A stretch of DNA of 64,000 nucleotides from an uncultured Eubacteriales bacterium (GTDB taxonomy: Bacteria; Bacillota; Clostridia; Oscillospirales; Oscillospiraceae), in contig URAM01000004.1 in the NCBI GenBank assembly GCA_900545815.1, forward strand, positions 26,626 to 90,625, read 5' to 3'. Below are positions 60,719 to 64,000 of this stretch, piece by piece (positions within the stretch are counted from its first letter, which is position 1; every line of letters starts with the position of its first letter). Under the pieces are notes generated by a model. That model worked only from the letters and a program-made list of their open reading frames with translations. It was not told the origin of the DNA and searched no databases. The translations under genes and the position numbers were made by a program.

Positions 60719-62146
60719 ATGTCTGATTATCCTAGAGATCAACGCAACCGCGGCAACGGTGATAACTCCGGTATCCCATGGCCGCTTATTATCATCGCCT
60801 TTTGCATCTTTTGGCCGGTGGGGATTCTGCTCCTGCTGCTGAAGTTCTCCCAAGATGCCAAGCTCCAACAGCACAAGGAGGATTGGGTCAACGCTTTGAA
60901 CAACCAAGATATTCCCTTCGCCCAGCGGCAAGAGGCGGCCGCTCAGCGGCAGGCAGAGCGCCAGGCTGCTCGGCGGGCACGCTATGCCCACGCCCATGAA
61001 TGGGCACAAGCGCAACCGCAGACGCCGCCGCCCCAGTCCCCGCCCAAGGAGGACAGTCAGCCTCACTCCGAGCGCACAGCGGAGGAGAAGATCCGACAGC
61101 AAGCACGGCAGCAGGCAAAGCGCCGGACGAATCAGCAAACCCACAAGGCACCGCGTTCCAACCGCCGCTCTCCTGCCAGTCTGAAAAGCGGCACCGCCCT
61201 CTCTGTTGTAGGTGGCATCCTCGCCGTTTTCTTTGGGATGATCACCTGCAACGTCTTTTTGGACTGGATCCCCATTGATGCTTTATATGCCGTCCAGCAG
61301 TCCATCGTCCCCTTCTTCCTCACTGGCATCGGCGGCGGTTTATTCGCCTGGGGGCGGTTCCGGCACCGGCAGAGCAAGCGGCTGCGGCGGATGCTGAACA
61401 TGATCGGCAAGCAGACCGTGCTTGACATCCGCCAGCTGGCGGATGCCCTGGGGTACAGCTATCCCAAGACCTGTGATGATATTCAGGAGCTCATTGACGG
61501 CGGCTATCTGGGCGAGAACGCCTACATCAATATGGCCACCGGCCAGCTCTTCCTGGATACCGATGGATTCCAGAGCGTGGAAAAAAAGAAGCCTTCTCAG
61601 GAAGAAGCCACCGACCAGGACGCCAAGCTGCTGGCAGAGATCCGCCAGCTGGATGATGATATTGACGATGAGGAGATGAGCCGGAAAATTCGGCGCATTG
61701 AGGAGTGTACCGAGCACATCCTGGAGTACCAGAAGAAGCACCCGGACAGAGCGTCCGAGCTGCACACCTTCCTAGATTACTACCTGCCCACCACCATGAA
61801 GCTCCTCCACGCCTATGCAGAGCTGGAGGAACAGGGGGTGGCTGGGGATAACATCTCCACCACCAAAGCCCGCATTGAGTCCACCATGGACAGCGTGGTG
61901 CAGGGGTTCGAGGCACAGCTGGACAAGCTCTTTGAGGGGAGTATGCTGGATATTTCGGCGGACATTTCGGTGATGGAAAAAATGCTCTCCCGAGACGGTC
62001 TGGCCGGCGGCATGAAGATGCCCAAGGCGCCCACGGAACCGGAAACGCCTGCCCAGTCCGCTCCCTATACCCCCACGCTGACCCTGGATCCCAACGGCGA
62101 CAGCGGGACAGCGGTACAGACTATGCCGGAGGAGGGGCAGAACTGA
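60719..62146 (+). CDS. XpaC-like (5-bromo-4-chloroindolyl phosphate hydrolysis) membrane protein
   Basis: 475 residues. One N-terminal membrane helix (20-42), a Gln/Arg-rich disordered stretch (70-155), two further helices (about 165-215), then the C-terminal domain of the XpaC family: LDYYLPTTMKLLHAYAELEEQG and FEAQLDKLFEGSMLDISADI. ATG 60719 has GAGGAGG 6 nt upstream. The name comes from a plate phenotype; true function is unknown. Often near TelA. No telA here. A terminator follows. Confidence 0.78.
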   Translation: MSDYPRDQRNRGNGDNSGIPWPLIIIAFCIFWPVGILLLLLKFSQDAKLQQHKEDWVNALNNQDIPFAQRQEAAAQRQAERQAARRARYAHAHEWAQAQPQTPPPQSPPKEDSQPHSERTAEEKIRQQARQQAKRRTNQQTHKAPRSNRRSPASLKSGTALSVVGGILAVFFGMITCNVFLDWIPIDALYAVQQSIVPFFLTGIGGGLFAWGRFRHRQSKRLRRMLNMIGKQTVLDIRQLADALGYSYPKTCDDIQELIDGGYLGENAYINMATGQLFLDTDGFQSVEKKKPSQEEATDQDAKLLAEIRQLDDDIDDEEMSRKIRRIEECTEHILEYQKKHPDRASELHTFLDYYLPTTMKLLHAYAELEEQGVAGDNISTTKARIESTMDSVVQGFEAQLDKLFEGSMLDISADISVMEKMLSRDGLAGGMKMPKAPTEPETPAQSAPYTPTLTLDPNGDSGTAVQTMPEEGQN

Positions 62147-62162
62147 CCGCTCATGCAACGCA

Positions 62163-62193
62163 AACACGGAGTCTTTGGACTCCGTGTTTTTTG
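62163..62193 (+). terminator. Terminator after XpaC-like gene
   Basis: AACACGGAGTC, TTTG, GACTCCGTGTT, TTTT. Confidence 0.9.
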
Positions 62194-62388
62194 CTCCATC
62201 GCTTTGTCTGCTAAAAAATACGTCTGTTTTCTTGCTCTTTTTGGGCGCTTCGTCAAGAAACGACCGTGTTGTTTGGGAACGCCTATGGGAAAAGCGATCA
62301 ATCCAGCGTTTAAGTGAGATATTTCAAGAAAATACTATACTATCTTAGAATAACCGTGGAATTCACAGAAAATTCAGAAAAAATTCAC

Positions 62389-62417
62389 TTGCTAATTTCC
62401 CACACCTGCATTATTAT
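62389..62417 (+). promoter_or_regulatory. groESL promoter
   Basis: TTGCTA, 17 nt, TATTAT (62412-62417). Confidence 0.6.
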
Positions 62418-62428
62418 TATAGTTGCAC

Positions 62429-62455
62429 CTGGCACTCCCATCTTTTGAGTGCTAG
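62429..62455. promoter_or_regulatory. CIRCE element (HrcA operator)
   Basis: CTGGCACTC, 9 nt, GAGTGCTAG; consensus TTAGCACTC-N9-GAGTGCTAA. It lies just downstream of the promoter, as expected for HrcA repression of groESL. Confidence 0.92.
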
Positions 62456-62508
62456 ATTCACTCAAATTGTTTATAATAAAATGATTTACTATAAGGAGGC
62501 AATCCACT

Positions 62509-62793
62509 ATGAAACTGAAACCTCTGGCTGATCGCGTGATCATTAAGATGGTAGAAGCAGAAGAAACCACCAAGGGCGGCATCATCCTCACCGGCAGCGC
62601 CAAGGAAAAGCCCGATGTAGCAGAAGTCCTGGCCGTTGGCCCCGGCGGTGTCGTGGACGGCAAGGAAGTGGAAATGACCGTCAAGGTGGGCGATCATGTC
62701 ATCACCAGCAAGTATGCCGGCACCCAAGTCAAAATCGACGGCGAAGAACTGACCATCGTCCGTCAGGGTGATATTCTGGCTGTCGTTGAATAA
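62509..62793 (+). CDS. groES: Co-chaperonin GroES
   Basis: 94 residues, full-length Hsp10: KPLADRVIIKMVEAEETTKGG, mobile loop, and YAGTQVKIDGEELTIVRQGDILA. AAGGAGG before the ATG. First gene of groESL. Confidence 0.97.
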   Translation: MKLKPLADRVIIKMVEAEETTKGGIILTGSAKEKPDVAEVLAVGPGGVVDGKEVEMTVKVGDHVITSKYAGTQVKIDGEELTIVRQGDILAVVE

Positions 62794-62872
62794 GCCTTTC
62801 CCACACCCACTACAGCCCGCCTAACAGGCGGCGCTGCTCTCACTTGAACTCAACATTCGGAGGTAACACACT

Positions 62873-64000
62873 ATGGCAAAACTGATCAACTACGGCGAAG
62901 AAGCTCGCCGCGCTCTCCAGGCTGGCGTAGACCAGCTGGCTAACACCGTCAAGATCACCATGGGTCCCAAGGGCCGCAACGTGATCCTGGACAAGAAATT
63001 CGGCACCCCTCTGATCACCAACGATGGCGTGACCATCGCCCGTGAAATCCAGCTGGCTGACCCGTTTGAAAACATGGGCGCATCCGTGGTCAAGGAAGTG
63101 GCCACCAAGACCAACGATGTAGCTGGCGATGGCACCACCACCGCTACCCTGCTGGCTCAGTCCATCATCACCGAAGGCATCAAGAATCTGGCCGCCGGCG
63201 CCAACCCCATGGTCATGAAGAAGGGCATCACCAAGGCCACCAAGGCCGCCATCGAAGCCATCAAGGCCAACAGCAAGCCCGTCAGCGGCACCGAAGACAT
63301 CGCCCGTGTCGGCGCCATCTCCTCTGGTGACGAGACCATCGGCAAGCTGATCGCAGAGGCCATGGAAAAGGTCTCCCACGACGGCGTCATCACCGTGGAA
63401 GAATCTAAGACCGCCGAGACCTATTCTGAGGTCGTGGAAGGGATGCAGTTCGACCGGGGCTATATCACGCCTTATATGGTCACTGACACGGAGAAGATGG
63501 AAGCGATTCTGGACGAACCTCTGGTGCTGATCCACGACAAGAAGATCTCCGCCATTCAGGATCTGCTGCCCATTCTGGAACAGATCGCAAAGATGGGCAA
63601 ACCCCTGCTGATCATCGCAGAGGACGTGGAAGCAGAAGCCCTGTCCACCCTGATCGTCAACAACCTGCGTGGCGCTCTGAAGGTCTGCTGCGTCAAGGCA
63701 CCTGGCTTCGGCGATCGCCGGAAGGAAATGCTCCAGGATATCGCCATCCTGACCGGCGGCATGGTCATCTCCTCTGAAACCGGTATTGAGCTGTCTCAGG
63801 TCAACCTGTCCATGCTGGGCAGCGCCCGTCAGGTGAAGGTCACCAAGGAGACCACCACCATCGTCGATGGCGCTGGCAACGCAGAGGACATCAAGGCTCG
63901 TGTGGCTCAGATTCGCAGCCAGATCGAGAACACCACCTCTGAATATGACAAGGAAAAGGCCATGGAACGTCTGGCTAAGCTGGCCGGCGGCGTGGCTGTC
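62873..64000 (+). CDS. groEL: Chaperonin GroEL, 5' part only
   Basis: 376 residues up to the window edge, no stop. VKITMGPKGRNVIL (about 25-38), GDGTTTATLLA (about 85-95), then the apical domain. Forms the double ring that folds proteins with GroES. CGGAGG 10 nt upstream of the ATG. Sequence typical throughout, no internal break. Confidence 0.98.
   Translation, partial: MAKLINYGEEARRALQAGVDQLANTVKITMGPKGRNVILDKKFGTPLITNDGVTIAREIQLADPFENMGASVVKEVATKTNDVAGDGTTTATLLAQSIITEGIKNLAAGANPMVMKKGITKATKAAIEAIKANSKPVSGTEDIARVGAISSGDETIGKLIAEAMEKVSHDGVITVEESKTAETYSEVVEGMQFDRGYITPYMVTDTEKMEAILDEPLVLIHDKKISAIQDLLPILEQIAKMGKPLLIIAEDVEAEALSTLIVNNLRGALKVCCVKAPGFGDRRKEMLQDIAILTGGMVISSETGIELSQVNLSMLGSARQVKVTKETTTIVDGAGNAEDIKARVAQIRSQIENTTSEYDKEKAMERLAKLAGGVAV

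Noticed and set aside
1..64000. CRISPR arrays
   Set aside because: No regularly spaced direct repeats of 23-40 bp were seen.
1..64000. Prophage genes within the island
   Set aside because: No capsid, terminase, portal or tail proteins; the module is of mobilisable-element type.

Overview
The window is a GC-rich stretch of a Clostridia chromosome, most likely an anaerobic gut member of the Oscillospiraceae (inferred). The grounds are AGGAGG-type ribosome binding sites, Firmicutes-type leader RNAs (T-box, FMN and guanine riboswitches), a CIRCE-controlled groESL, a fused 2-hydroxyacyl-CoA dehydratase activator and a FeoAAB iron uptake operon. It carries one clearly foreign, AT-rich insertion of about 20-21 kb.

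Layout. 1-3225: chromosome, with a leftward group of type II thioesterase, 4'-phosphopantetheinyl transferase and LytTR regulator (the edge of a probable NRPS/PKS locus), then a DNA alkyl-transferase and a C-GCAxxG-C-C protein. 3226-4926: debris of an older mobile element (TnpV 3' end, a Fic gene, a deleted integrase). 4927-24850: a younger mobilisable island. Its left part holds TnpV, a Fic fragment and an AbiE-type toxin-antitoxin pair. Its centre (7471-18663) is a tight seven-gene defence operon: GHKL/MORC-like ATPase, Z1 helicase, PD-(D/E)XK protein, AIPR protein, cytosine-5 methyltransferase, Vsr nuclease and a nuclease-helicase (DUF2075). Its right part is the mobility module: an RSF1010-like oriT candidate, a DUF3847 protein, a MobA/MobL relaxase, a primase-helicase, an excisionase and a Tn916-type integrase. 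The island ends inside codons 1-6 of a low-molecular-weight phosphatase gene, which therefore has a promoter region, ribosome site and first codons supplied by the element. A perfect 241-bp direct repeat flanks the island.

24834-43789: metabolic and transport genes: acyl-CoA dehydratase activator and partner, isocitrate dehydrogenase, hydroxyacid dehydrogenase, riboswitch-controlled RibU, the Feo operon, an amino-acid dehydrogenase-like protein with a MerR regulator, a guanine-riboswitch purine permease/phosphoribosyltransferase pair, and tRNA-Leu(CAA). 44026-64000: core functions: lipoprotein and two-component system, YqhQ-PrmC, RecA-RecX-RimO-PgsA, T-box cysS, an orphan resolvase-like DNA-binding protein, MetH with its activation protein, a DEAD-box helicase, an XpaC-like protein and groESL (groEL runs off the right edge).

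Most notable points. (1) The defence operon resembles the Mza family/MORC-type restriction systems but also carries its own 5mC methyltransferase, mismatch repair nuclease and a second nuclease-helicase. (2) The layered integration at the phosphatase gene leaves a direct record of two successive insertions. (3) A shared palindrome GTTAG-N6-CTAAC occurs twice before feoA, once with one mismatch before feoB, once before the LytTR gene and once in the 5' part of the phosphopantetheinyl transferase gene, which suggests that one metal-responsive regulator controls iron uptake and the natural-product locus.
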